From: an uncultured Polycyclovorans sp. | GTDB lineage: Bacteria; Pseudomonadota; Gammaproteobacteria; Nevskiales; Nevskiaceae | DNA: 64,000 bases | NCBI GenBank assembly: GCA_936928855.1 | Contig: CAKZHZ010000078.1 | Location: 1-64,000, forward strand | Direction: 5' to 3' | Shown: piece by piece, positions 33,273-41,564 of the stretch | Layout of the letters: each line of letters opens with the position of its first letter | Numbering within the stretch: position 1 is the first letter of the stretch | Notes under the pieces: model-generated | What the model was told of the DNA's origin: nothing | Database searches by the model: none | What the model saw: the letters and a program-made list of their open reading frames with translations, nothing else | Position numbers and translations under genes: made by a program

Positions 33273-33971
33273 TCAGTGGTCCCAGTTTCCGATATCTGCG
33301 GCCGCGCCGTCGCCGCCGGACTGACCGTCGGAGCCGAACGAAAACAGATCAAACTCGCTGCGCATGCCCGGGCTGACGTACTGGTAGGGATTGCCCCAAG
33401 GATCGTTCCGCACGGACTTCATGTACCCACCTGGCTTGTAGTGCGTCGGTCTGGGCTCGCTGTCCGGCGGGCTGACCAGCGCCGCCAATCCTTGCTGAGT
33501 GCTGGGATAGTTGCCGTTGTCCAGCTTGTACAGTTGCAGCGTGGCATCGAAGGTCCGGATGTCCTGCCTGGCGCGAGTGACGTTCGCTCGGTTGGCGATG
33601 TCCTCTTCGCGCCGCAGGGCGGCTTGGCGCTGCTGCTCAGTCTGGCCGCTGACGCTGGCGACATTCCAGCCGCGCTCGGTGCGGACAAAGCTGATCGTGC
33701 CGGGCACCTCTTCGCTTCCGTGCTCGGGCCGCTCGACGACCGCGACGTACTCCATCTCGTAAGCCTTCACGCCATTTTTCTGGTAAGCGAGGCCGTCCGT
33801 TTTCTCGAACGATCGCACCCTTGCTGCGTCGCCCCAATCGGTGCGAACCTGCTGCAGAAATGCCGCATCGCCGTCGGCCACGGTCGGACGGTCGTCGCAT
33901 GCAGAAAGGGCAGCGGCCAGAATACCGACGAGCAGCCCCCGCCACCGTTTCGATCGTTCGCTCGAAGTCAT
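33273..33971 (-). CDS. Lipoprotein with GspG-like pseudopilin domain
   Basis: The 232-residue protein has a lipoprotein signal (RGLLVGILAAALSACDD, lipobox Cys near residue 27) in place of the prepilin leader expected for GspG. A first domain of about 90 residues (YEMEYVAVVERPEHGSEEVP) is followed by a linker helix. The C-terminal 75 residues closely follow the major pseudopilin core: DNGNYPSTQQGLAALVSPP, VRNDPWGNPYQYVSPGMR, FDLFSFGSDGQSGGDGAAAD and IGNW. The calcium-loop acidic residues are kept. No other type II secretion gene is present. ATG 33971 has GGGAGGA in front. Confidence 0.82.
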   Translation of the reverse strand: MTSSERSKRWRGLLVGILAAALSACDDRPTVADGDAAFLQQVRTDWGDAARVRSFEKTDGLAYQKNGVKAYEMEYVAVVERPEHGSEEVPGTISFVRTERGWNVASVSGQTEQQRQAALRREEDIANRANVTRARQDIRTFDATLQLYKLDNGNYPSTQQGLAALVSPPDSEPRPTHYKPGGYMKSVRNDPWGNPYQYVSPGMRSEFDLFSFGSDGQSGGDGAAADIGNWDH

Positions 33972-34156
33972 CGTGATCCTCCCTGTTATGCACTCCACCA
34001 ACGTCCGAGAGCGTACAACGCCGCACGTGACGGTAGCGACCAGTCCTATCAGCTGGGAGGCAATGAGGGCTGGCGTCGTTCTGGCTACTTGGAGCGGTCC
34101 TGCCGAGTGTGCTGATGAGCGGGGGAGTCCGCCGTGGTCGACCGAATCAGCAACCG

Positions 34157-34522
34157 TCAAATCGTGCCGTCTCGGGCCATCTGATCGAACGCGCTGCGCG
34201 CGTTGTGCTGCGCCTTCTGGACGATCTCCGGCTTCATCAAGGCCGCGATCTGGCGCGTCAGCATCACGTCCTCCAGCAGCGTGATGAGCATCGCGCGGAA
34301 GTAGTCACTGTTCGCCGGAATACGGCCATCGAGTGCCGCGATGCGGGCATGAACCTGCTGCGCCAGCGCAGCCGCGTCGATCGTCTCGCCGGACGAAGCA
34401 TCGAGCCCGCGCGCCAGAAGCTCCCGCACGGCCTCCGAAACCGTCTTGCCGCTCCGCCGGGCGTACTCAAGAACCCGACCATGCACCAGGTCGTCCGGGT
34501 CGCGGGCGTGGATGTCAGGCAT
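34157..34522 (-). CDS. Ribbon-helix-helix-like protein, possible relaxosome accessory
   Basis: The 121-residue protein's N-terminal part HGRVLEYARRSGKTVSEAVRE looks like the helices of a ribbon-helix-helix domain. The C-terminal helices (FRAMLITLLEDVMLTRQIAA) could mediate oligomerisation. MobF systems use an RHH protein (TrwA in R388) at oriT, so that role is possible. An exact island palindrome lies 28 bases upstream (34551-34566). Confidence 0.55.
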   Translation of the reverse strand: MPDIHARDPDDLVHGRVLEYARRSGKTVSEAVRELLARGLDASSGETIDAAALAQQVHARIAALDGRIPANSDYFRAMLITLLEDVMLTRQIAALMKPEIVQKAQHNARSAFDQMARDGTI

Positions 34523-34550
34523 CGAACGACACCGACGGTGGCCAGCCTGC

Positions 34551-34566
34551 GTTTCGCATGCGAAAC
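34551..34566. promoter_or_regulatory. Island palindrome, exact copy, upstream of 34522 start
   Basis: GTTTCGCATGCGAAAC, 28 bases before the start at 34522 and just beyond the stop of the gene ending at 34571. Confidence 0.8.
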
Positions 34567-34570
34567 GCGT

Positions 34571-35167
34571 TCAAGCGGAGCAACCCTCGTCAGAGTGCCC
34601 ATCCTCGCCGTACCGGTCGTAGTACAGCTCACGACCGATTCGGCGCTGCTGCGCGGCGTAGTACAGCCCGTAGGACTCCAGCAGCGCGTTCAGCTCGTCG
34701 CCATCGATCACGCCCCAGGTGTGGACTTCCGCCTGGCCGAAATGGTCGTAGCGCAGGACATCGAGACAGGCCGACGCCAGTTCACCGTCCAGTGAGCGCA
34801 GCTCGGTCAGATCGAACAGAAACCGCGGCCCGTTGTAGAGCCCGCCGAGGAACGCGACGAGCCGACGCACCTGGCCGGTGCCCGGATGCTGCCGGATGGC
34901 TGCGATGATCGTGCGCAGGCCCTCCATCGCCGGCGCCTTCGCTGCGTCACGCGCCGCCGCAAATGCCGCTTGCCGGGCGACGAACTCCGCCACCACCTGA
35001 TCACGGTCCCGATCTGGCGCTTGTCCAGATCGGCCATCGCTCCCGCCAGACGTCCGCGACCCTGCAATGGCTTCGGTCATGCCTCGCAGCGCCTTCGATG
35101 CCGCCGCGACCCGCTGCCTTGTCTCGGGCGCGTCGTGGTCGCCGTCTCGATCCTTCCCGGTCGTCAT
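34571..35167 (-). CDS. Conserved hypothetical protein of integrative elements
   Basis: The 198-residue protein has a polar, Asp/Gly-rich N-terminal third. The C-terminal domain (NGPRFLFDLTELRSLDGELA, ACLDVLRYDHFGQAEVHTWG) resembles an uncharacterised family common on Pseudomonas-type integrative elements. The start ATG at 35167 overlaps the stop of the preceding gene (TGATG arrangement), indicating translational coupling. The C-terminus is tyrosine-rich. The function is unknown. Confidence 0.65.
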   Translation of the reverse strand: MTTGKDRDGDHDAPETRQRVAAASKALRGMTEAIAGSRTSGGSDGRSGQAPDRDRDQVVAEFVARQAAFAAARDAAKAPAMEGLRTIIAAIRQHPGTGQVRRLVAFLGGLYNGPRFLFDLTELRSLDGELASACLDVLRYDHFGQAEVHTWGVIDGDELNALLESYGLYYAAQQRRIGRELYYDRYGEDGHSDEGCSA

Positions 35168-35403
35168 CACGCGCTCCGAAGTTGGCACGGCACACGCTCG
35201 ATCAGGTCCTGCTCGAACAGCACCGGCAGTTCCCGGATCAGCCTCAGCGCAGCCGCATCCAGTGCTGCCGAGCGCGTGATGTACGTCCGGTCCGTCTCGA
35301 ACATGCCGGCGTTGTCCACGTCGACGAAGTACATCCACCCCGTCTTGTGCCGCTGCGTCCGAATCTCGATTCGATGCACCTGCAAGTCACGCACGTTGCT
35401 CAT
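35167..35403 (-). CDS. Small hypothetical protein coupled to the 34571-35167 gene
   Basis: The 78-residue protein is MSNVRDLQVHRIEIRTQRHK followed by WMYFVDVDNAGMFETDRTYI and a helical end, a compact alpha/beta pattern. Its stop overlaps the next start. No known family. The region upstream (35404-35827) is non-coding and rich in inverted repeats. Confidence 0.6.
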   Translation of the reverse strand: MSNVRDLQVHRIEIRTQRHKTGWMYFVDVDNAGMFETDRTYITRSAALDAAALRLIRELPVLFEQDLIERVPCQLRSA

Positions 35404-35827
35404 GGCTGTCTCCAGGGTCCTGGTCGCAAGTGCGGCAGAGGTCCGCCGCGCTTGCGATCGGGGACCGATCGGCCGCGTGTCGAGCACGGGTCAATGACCG
35501 CCCTGCAGGGGCCGCGCAGCGGCTCATCGGCTCGCGTTCGCGGGCGAGGCGTTGAGCGGTCATTGACGCGCGCACAGCGCGTGGCACCCAACTCACCCGC
35601 GGAGCGACCGAACCAGGACACGGCGGCGACCGCGCCGCGGTGTCCCGGCTGGGGTGACAGACGAAGCCGCAGGCTTGGTCTGACGATGCTTCCGGACAAG
35701 GGATTGAAGCCCGCAGGGTCGAGACGCCAAGCGGCTCGATGCGCAGCACGAAAGCCCGGCGCGCACCGCGCGTGGCCCAGACCGATCGCTCGACCTGCGA
35801 CACGCGCAAGCCGCAGCGGCATCGCTG
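35404..35827. other. Non-coding region rich in inverted repeats, oriT candidate
   Basis: GTCAATGACCGC (35490-35501) has an exact inverted copy GCGGTCATTGAC (35556-35567). Further on, GGACACGGCGGCG pairs with CGCCGCGGTGTCC across a short loop (35616-35645, one mismatch). Several G+C-rich short repeats follow. No convincing gene lies here. On an element with a relaxase, such a tract is a candidate transfer origin or regulatory region; the nic site cannot be identified by eye. Confidence 0.4.
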
Positions 35828-36130
35828 TCATGCCGACCGAATGCACGGCGATATCAGATCGAGTGCCTGGTCACGCGCTACCGCGCGAAGTTCCACCATC
35901 AAATTCCGAAGACGAACCAGCGGCTCGGCCGCTACACCGTTCGCCTCGATGTAATCGTTGAACTCGGGGTACTCGTCCGGCCCAAGACGCGGCTGCCGGG
36001 GAAGACGGTGACCCATCCGATCCCCCACAAGCTCAAGCCCGCGAAACAGCGCAACAAGATCATCGGGAGCAAGCTGCAAAGTCAGCGAGCAGCGACCGTC
36101 CTGCCAGTGATGAGAAGTGATCGAATTCAT
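35828..36130 (-). CDS. Small hypothetical protein
   Basis: The 100-residue soluble protein has LTLQLAPDDLVALFRGLELV and a C-terminal helix RLRNLMVELRAVARDQALDL. GAGGG precedes the ATG at 36130. It is divergent from the small membrane-protein gene at 36199, and the island palindrome at 36171-36186 lies in the shared promoter region. No family is recognised. Confidence 0.55.
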   Translation of the reverse strand: MNSITSHHWQDGRCSLTLQLAPDDLVALFRGLELVGDRMGHRLPRQPRLGPDEYPEFNDYIEANGVAAEPLVRLRNLMVELRAVARDQALDLISPCIRSA

Positions 36131-36170
36131 AGGCGTGACCCTCGGAGTGAAGTAAAATGGTGCTCACAAC

Positions 36171-36186
36171 GTTTCGCATGCGAAAC
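36171..36186. promoter_or_regulatory. Island palindrome, exact copy, between divergent genes
   Basis: GTTTCGCATGCGAAAC ends 12 bases before ATG 36199, touching its GGAGG ribosome-binding site, and lies 40 bases before the divergent start at 36130. A protein bound here could block both genes. Confidence 0.82.
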
Positions 36187-36198
36187 GGGAGGCCCGTC

Positions 36199-36513
36199 AT
36201 GGAACAGACCGAACAGATCACCGCACCGAAGCCGTGGAAGCACCTCGCGGCGATCGCTGTCGTTGCCGGTCTCATTGCTCCGACTGCGGCCGTGCTCGCG
36301 CTCAATTTCCCGCTGCAGCTGATCGGACTGTTGTTCCTGGTGCCGCCGGCGTTCGTCATCGCGCTTTTTGCGGGTCTGCATGCCTTTGCGCGAGCCAAGC
36401 ATCTCTCGCTCGTCGCCAGTGGCTTCGATCCGCACGATCCGATTCATGGCTCCGACTTTCACCGTTGGGGTCCGGGCAGCCCGTGGCACATGCGCACGTC
36501 GCGTAGCCCCTAA
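36199..36513 (+). CDS. Small membrane protein
   Basis: The 104-residue protein has two predicted membrane helices (HLAAIAVVAGLIAPTAAVLA and LIGLLFLVPPAFVIALFAGL) and a polar, His-rich C-terminal tail. GGAGG lies directly upstream. It converges on traG, with a two-base gap between the two stops. No family is recognised; roles in exclusion or pilus assembly are possible by context only. Confidence 0.6.
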   Translation: MEQTEQITAPKPWKHLAAIAVVAGLIAPTAAVLALNFPLQLIGLLFLVPPAFVIALFAGLHAFARAKHLSLVASGFDPHDPIHGSDFHRWGPGSPWHMRTSRSP

Positions 36514-36515
36514 CG

Positions 36516-39500
36516 TCACGGCAGTCTCCAGTTCCGCCCGAAGTCGGGATTCCCTGGCTTCGGGCTTTGCTCATCCGGCTTGCTGAACTTCTCGGAGCGT
36601 TCAAGTAGCTTCTCAGCGTCTTCGAGAATTTCGTTGCCTTTACGTGCCCACTCTGTGTTCTCCTTGCCGGAAGCCGCCAGCGTCTCGAAGTCGCCGCGGA
36701 ACAGCTCGCCGGCACGGCCGTAGACATCCTGCGCGGCCAAGCGGTACTCGGGAGCATCAGTCGCCGGGAGTGAACCGTGCTCCTGGATGTACTCCTGCTT
36801 GGCTTGCTCGACCGCATTGGCGCCCAGCGCCTGCGTTAGCAGCAGGCCCTCGTTCGTCCCGATCGTGTTCGTGTCCGACCAGCCCTTGGCAACGTCCAGG
36901 CTCCCACGCAGACCGCCGACGACCTTGGCCTCGATCGATGCGGGTAGGATCGATGGCGTCTTTAGTGACCCGCCGGCGCTCGCGTCGCCGTAAGCCTGCC
37001 CCGAGATTCCATAGCGGAAATCCTCAGCCGACTGCCCGCTGATCGTGAAGCCACGCGCTTCGAGCGCACCGCTGTAGCCTTGGCCAAAGGCCGCGAGCGC
37101 TGCCTGGTCCGTGCTGCCATCGAGGCGAAAGGCGCGCTGCATGAGCGCTTCCACGTGACCGGGGTCAAGGAGCGCCGCGCCCCCCTGCGCTGATTCGAGC
37201 GCCGTGTAGGCGTGCCCAGCCTCCACGCTGTCCATCCGCCGGTAGCGCGTGTCCACCGTCGAGCCGAAGTCTCCGGACGCAATACCGCTCATGCTCCAGT
37301 TCACCGGATCGCCGTGCTGATCGAAGGTCGCCGCCAGGCCGACGCTGCCGCGCTCGTCGAGCTGCCGGCGTAACACGTCGGCCTGTGCATCGTCGATGGC
37401 GCCACGCTCGAGCGCGCCCGAAATCATCCGGTCCGCAGCCGCGCCGCTGACCGACCCGTTCCACAAGCCCGCGTGCTTCATCTCCGCTTCGCGCAGGCCC
37501 TCGATGCCCGCGCCAGGCGCGAAGTAGTCCGCGATCTTCTGGCGCATCTCGGTGCGTGCCGCCTGGCCTGTCGTGTCGACTTGGGCGATGCGCCCTCCGA
37601 TCTCGTCCACACCACCCAAGCGCTGCGCCGTCGTGCCGGCGACTGCGGTCTGCGTCATGCGGAACTGGTCGCCGGCCGTCATCGCATCGAAGCCACGGTT
37701 GTCCGCCACCCGCTCGGTGGCCACCGCGTGCGCCGCACCGCTGGTGCCCTCGGCATGGCCCAGCCGCTCCGGCGACACACCGAGATCGTCCGCCGTCTCG
37801 CGATAGGCGAACCCGCGAGCGAAGTCGAACGCATAGAAGTCCTGCGCGCGCGAAGGCTCGAACCCCGATTCGGCGCTCATCGCCGCCGTCGACGATTCTC
37901 GCTGCCGTGTCAGCGCCTTGAGGCGATCGCCTTCTGTGGCGCCGGCAAAGCCGGCCGACAGATCGCGCTCGACCTGGGTGCGCGCCACACCGGCCGTACC
38001 CTCGGTCTTGCCGATGCCGAACAGCTCTTCGCCGGCGCGCTCGCGCGAACCGATGGCGCTGCCGCCTGACCGCGACGTGTTGGCGGCCGTCACGGCCGCG
38101 CTGGCCGCACCCAGCGGCGCTTGCAGGCCACCGGCGATCTCCTGATGCCCGACGACGCTGCCCAGCGTCTGACCGGCGGAAATCTCGCCGGCTTGATAGG
38201 CGAGCCTGCCGGTGTCGCCACCGGACACGCCGGCCAGGTAATCGAATTGCGCAAGGTTCTGCTGCGCGCCGAAACTCGACGCCCCGACGTTGGCGTCATA
38301 GCCGAACTGCTGCAGGCGCCCCATCGTGCCAGGGGCGCTGTTGAGCTGTTCCTGCAGGGCAGCCTGCTGCTCGATCTGCAGGCGCTGCTTGCCGGCGGCT
38401 TCGCCGCCCTGGTTGAAGTCGCCCTGCCACTGCTGGCCCATCGACGTGAAGGCGTAGCTGCTGGCCAGCTTGAACAGACCCCCGGTCAGCACTGTGGCCA
38501 GCACCATCGCCATCGTGCGCGCCTTGCCAAACACGCCCAGCGCAGCGACAGCGCCTTCGGGCGCATTCATGATCGCCTGGTAGCCGAGCGCATGGCGCTT
38601 GACCTCGGTGAAGGCGTCGAAGGCCGCGTCCTGCTGCATCTGGACCGCGATCACATCACAGATGCCCCAAAGGGCCAGCCAGATGAACAGCCCGGCGACG
38701 ACGGACAGCGCTCGCATCACCATCGGCGTCGCCACGAACAGCAGACAGATCGGCGCGACGCCGACGGCGATCGCGATCATGATGCCGCGCAGGCGCGGTA
38801 TCCATTGGTTCATCGCCTCGCTGGCACCGAAGGCTTCAGACATCATCTGGCGATCGACCAGTGTGTTGATGCCCGTACTGAAGTCCGGATCGTTGAGCGC
38901 CAGCGAAATCGACTTGCCCATCGCGATCGAGCGCAGCCAAGTCTCCGATGTCGCGATCCCCGGATCGAACATCTGCGCCCCTCGGATCATGGCGGCATCG
39001 CAGGCAGCGCGCTCCGTCGCGTCCGACCAGGTGAAGCCCGCCTGTTCGCAGGCCGATTGCTTCATCGGCTGCATGGTCGACGTGATCGAGCCGTTGAGCT
39101 TGCTTTCGAGGTAGTTCCACGCCTCGCCGCAGGTGCCCGGCACGCCGCCTTCGTTGCCGTCCGGGAACCACACCGTCGGCCACGACGGGTGATTCCAGTT
39201 CGCGTACTCGCTGTACAGATCCCAGCCCGGTGCGCCACGCATCACGCGTTCCATCGACGCACCGTTGTAGCCGGACCCGATCGCGGTCATGCCGCAGTCC
39301 TTGAAGTATTGCGCCAGGCTGCGATCGAGGTTGATGCTCGGCGTCGACGCCTTGATCGCCGAAAAGATCATCGAGTAGGAGATCCCGCCGACATCGTCCT
39401 TGTACGGCGTGGCGCTGGCGGTATCGACCATCTGCACCATGCCCTTCTCGACAGCTGACAGGCCGCCGGCAAGCAGCACCAGGACGGCGGGAACGTCCGG

Positions 39501-39857
39501 CACTGCCTCGGTCTTGTTGCGCACGGGGTCGTAGATTTGCAGCGCACCTTTCGGCAGGACCATGCCCCAGAACAGCATGATCCCGATCAGGAACGGCGTG
39601 ATCAGTGACATCGGGTTGCCACCTCGGCCGCCGAGCGCCTGTGTGCCGAAGAAGATCGAGCCGCCGATGCATGTCACCGCCACAAAGCAGGCGGCCAGGA
39701 TGACAAAGCCCGGATCGGAAACGATCAGCCCGAGGCGCTTGAACGCCGCGACCGTTTCGTCGAAGGCGTTGTAGGTGATGTACTCCATCGTGAGGGCATA
39801 GGCCCACGACGGCACGAACAGCAGCAGAACGGGGCTGCACCGCAGGAACGTGCGCAT
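36516..39857 (-). CDS. traG: TraG-like mating-pair stabilisation protein
   Basis: The 1113-residue inner-membrane protein has a signal or first helix (residues 1-22). The F-type TraG N-terminal region follows, with helices near LVSDPGFVILAACFVAVTCI, PFLIGIMLFWGMVLPKGALQ, MIAIAVGVAPICLLFVATPM and LFIWLALWGICDVIAVQMQQ, and a long periplasmic or cytoplasmic C-terminal domain (about residues 480-1113). F-type TraG acts in mating-pair stabilisation and its C-terminus determines entry-exclusion specificity. ATG 39857 sits 5 bases after the traH stop; the open frame upstream of it runs antiparallel to nothing coding and overlaps traH, so it is not used. Confidence 0.85.
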   Translation of the reverse strand: MRTFLRCSPVLLLFVPSWAYALTMEYITYNAFDETVAAFKRLGLIVSDPGFVILAACFVAVTCIGGSIFFGTQALGGRGGNPMSLITPFLIGIMLFWGMVLPKGALQIYDPVRNKTEAVPDVPAVLVLLAGGLSAVEKGMVQMVDTASATPYKDDVGGISYSMIFSAIKASTPSINLDRSLAQYFKDCGMTAIGSGYNGASMERVMRGAPGWDLYSEYANWNHPSWPTVWFPDGNEGGVPGTCGEAWNYLESKLNGSITSTMQPMKQSACEQAGFTWSDATERAACDAAMIRGAQMFDPGIATSETWLRSIAMGKSISLALNDPDFSTGINTLVDRQMMSEAFGASEAMNQWIPRLRGIMIAIAVGVAPICLLFVATPMVMRALSVVAGLFIWLALWGICDVIAVQMQQDAAFDAFTEVKRHALGYQAIMNAPEGAVAALGVFGKARTMAMVLATVLTGGLFKLASSYAFTSMGQQWQGDFNQGGEAAGKQRLQIEQQAALQEQLNSAPGTMGRLQQFGYDANVGASSFGAQQNLAQFDYLAGVSGGDTGRLAYQAGEISAGQTLGSVVGHQEIAGGLQAPLGAASAAVTAANTSRSGGSAIGSRERAGEELFGIGKTEGTAGVARTQVERDLSAGFAGATEGDRLKALTRQRESSTAAMSAESGFEPSRAQDFYAFDFARGFAYRETADDLGVSPERLGHAEGTSGAAHAVATERVADNRGFDAMTAGDQFRMTQTAVAGTTAQRLGGVDEIGGRIAQVDTTGQAARTEMRQKIADYFAPGAGIEGLREAEMKHAGLWNGSVSGAAADRMISGALERGAIDDAQADVLRRQLDERGSVGLAATFDQHGDPVNWSMSGIASGDFGSTVDTRYRRMDSVEAGHAYTALESAQGGAALLDPGHVEALMQRAFRLDGSTDQAALAAFGQGYSGALEARGFTISGQSAEDFRYGISGQAYGDASAGGSLKTPSILPASIEAKVVGGLRGSLDVAKGWSDTNTIGTNEGLLLTQALGANAVEQAKQEYIQEHGSLPATDAPEYRLAAQDVYGRAGELFRGDFETLAASGKENTEWARKGNEILEDAEKLLERSEKFSKPDEQSPKPGNPDFGRNWRLP

Positions 39858-39862
39858 GGGGA

Positions 39863-41296
39863 TCACTTCGACGCGCTGGTTTTCATCTGCAGGTCTCGCT
39901 GCCGCTGACTCAGCATCTCGTGCGCGAGCGCGATGTTCGTCGACAGATCGGCAACCTGCGCCGCGTAGTTCGCCTTCGCCATCTCTCGATATCGAAGGGA
40001 GCGCTCTTCCATCGCCGCCACGCGCCCGTAGGCGCCGGCGATGTGGGCGACGTTGCACTTCTGTGGGATGCCGGCGCTGTACCGCTGGAGCTCGTGGACC
40101 TCGCGCGCCTTCGACAGGACGAGGCGCGTCATCTTGTGCAAATCGTCGAACATGCGCGCCGCATACGCGGTCGACAGCGGAAGCACCAGTGCGTCGATCG
40201 TCTCCGGAACTGTCTGCTGTGCCGTCGCGTCGCGCAGCAGGTTGTAAAGCGGGAACGGTGCGCGGCTCAGGAACTCGCGGTCGTCGGCCGAAAGCAGCTG
40301 TGCGCCGCCGACCGACATCTTCGCGGCGATGCCGGTCAGCCGGTCCGCGATCGAGTCGGCGATGTTCGACGAGCTGGCGACGCTGCACGCGCCGGCCGTT
40401 CCACCGGCGACCGGCGCACGTTTCTCCATCTGCCCGACGATCAGATCGAAGCCGTCAATCTGGTCATTGCCGGCGCACGATTCAACCGGCATCACAATCC
40501 AGGTTCGTGTGGCGTCGCTGTAGCCGACGTGCACGTCGCCAATCAGGCCGCGCGCCAGGTCGGCGTACTCGTCCAGGTCCAGCAACTCGGCCGCGTTGCC
40601 GACCACGCTCCCGTTCGTGAAGACGGTCTTGAAGGCCGCCGGACACTCGGACATTGCATCGGCCTGGCTCACCGGCGAGGCACCATTGCCTGCAGCCGTC
40701 TGATCGTTGAAGTCCTGGGTATTCTTCAGCACCCCATCGAGGATGCCTTTGCCCTGGGCGGCCTTCTCGCGCATACCGTCGAATACGGACGTGTCCCCAG
40801 ATACCGCGAGTGCCGCTACCTGCTTCGACATCCGGCAGTCATTCACCTGAATCGAGTTCAGGTAGTCCGTGATCTGCTCCATCGTCTGCATCGCGGAGCT
40901 ACACGGTTTGCAGTACTCCTGCATCGCGAGATCGAACGCGAAAGCCGGCGCAGCCTGGATGATGCGCTGGAACTTCTCGACCAGGTATTCCGTATCGAGA
41001 TAGCTCATCGCACCGCCGAACAGATCGATCCCGCCGCAGCCGGCCTGAATGCGCGGCGGCTGCACGGTCAGCAGGTAGTCGTTGGTCATGCGCCAGCGCC
41101 CGGAGAAGCTGCCAGCGTTGTAGTAGCCGCGCTGTTGTGTGTTCAGCGAGCTGGGGCCGCCGCTGATCGACTGGTCGAACCAGTCCTCGACCCAATCGTC
41201 GGCATGTGCGCTGCCGGTCCAGAGCGCAAGCGGGATCATCGCCATGGCGAAGATGGTGAAGCGCTTGGCCAACTGATGGAGGGTGAGAGCGTTCAT
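39863..41296 (-). CDS. traH: TraH-like conjugal transfer protein
   Basis: The 477-residue exported protein has a signal peptide ending at SAHA-DDW. A conserved front follows (GGIDLFGGAMSYLDTEYLVE, AMQEYCKPCSSAMQTMEQIT) and a C-terminal coiled coil (ATDLSTNI-like, LAHEMLSQRQRDLQMKTS). F-type TraH is an outer-membrane-associated pilus assembly and mating-pair protein working with TraG and TraN. The start at 41296 has AGGAGGT in front. An island palindrome lies 51 bases upstream. No traN, pilin or traC is present in the window. Confidence 0.85.
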   Translation of the reverse strand: MNALTLHQLAKRFTIFAMAMIPLALWTGSAHADDWVEDWFDQSISGGPSSLNTQQRGYYNAGSFSGRWRMTNDYLLTVQPPRIQAGCGGIDLFGGAMSYLDTEYLVEKFQRIIQAAPAFAFDLAMQEYCKPCSSAMQTMEQITDYLNSIQVNDCRMSKQVAALAVSGDTSVFDGMREKAAQGKGILDGVLKNTQDFNDQTAAGNGASPVSQADAMSECPAAFKTVFTNGSVVGNAAELLDLDEYADLARGLIGDVHVGYSDATRTWIVMPVESCAGNDQIDGFDLIVGQMEKRAPVAGGTAGACSVASSSNIADSIADRLTGIAAKMSVGGAQLLSADDREFLSRAPFPLYNLLRDATAQQTVPETIDALVLPLSTAYAARMFDDLHKMTRLVLSKAREVHELQRYSAGIPQKCNVAHIAGAYGRVAAMEERSLRYREMAKANYAAQVADLSTNIALAHEMLSQRQRDLQMKTSASK

Positions 41297-41347
41297 CGGA
41301 TACCTCCTGCCGGACTTGCGCCCGGTGTGCTGTGAAGACTGGGCGGC

Positions 41348-41363
41348 GTTTCGCATGCGAAAC
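41348..41363. promoter_or_regulatory. Island palindrome, exact copy, upstream of traH
   Basis: GTTTCGCATGCGAAAC, 51 bases in front of the traH start and adjoining the DnaA box of the origin region. Confidence 0.8.
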
Positions 41364-41365
41364 GT

Positions 41366-41559
41366 TTATCCACAGGTGCGCTGGGTCGCTTTCGCGTTAA
41401 GAGCTTTTTATTTGAGTTAAGAACGCGCGCGCGCGTTACGGGCTGCGGAAACGCAGCGGCGGCGCAGGTTTGCGGCCTGCGGTTGTTCCCGATCAGCCAT
41501 GGCCGGCCGTTCGCGATCAGCCATGATCGTGACGGCGCGCGCGTTCCCGATAAGCCATG
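41366..41559. other. Plasmid-type replication origin (oriV)
   Basis: A perfect DnaA box TTATCCACA (41366-41374) is followed by an AT-rich stretch (about 41400-41424). Three 16-base direct repeats come next: TTCCCGATCAGCCATG (41486-41501), TTCGCGATCAGCCATG (41510-41525) and TTCCCGATAAGCCATG (41544-41559). The last iteron ends five bases before the repA stop codon. DnaA box, AT-rich region, iterons and an initiator gene form a complete origin layout. Confidence 0.75.
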
Positions 41560-41564
41560 CCCGA

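Noticed and set aside
39858..40388. N-terminal extension of traG
   Set aside because: The upstream open frame overlaps traH and is Arg/His-rich and non-globular. The ATG at 39857 opens a proper signal sequence.
38121..41335. Plus-strand frames opposite traG and traH
   Set aside because: The minus-strand genes have signal peptides, membrane helices and family blocks; the plus-strand products do not.
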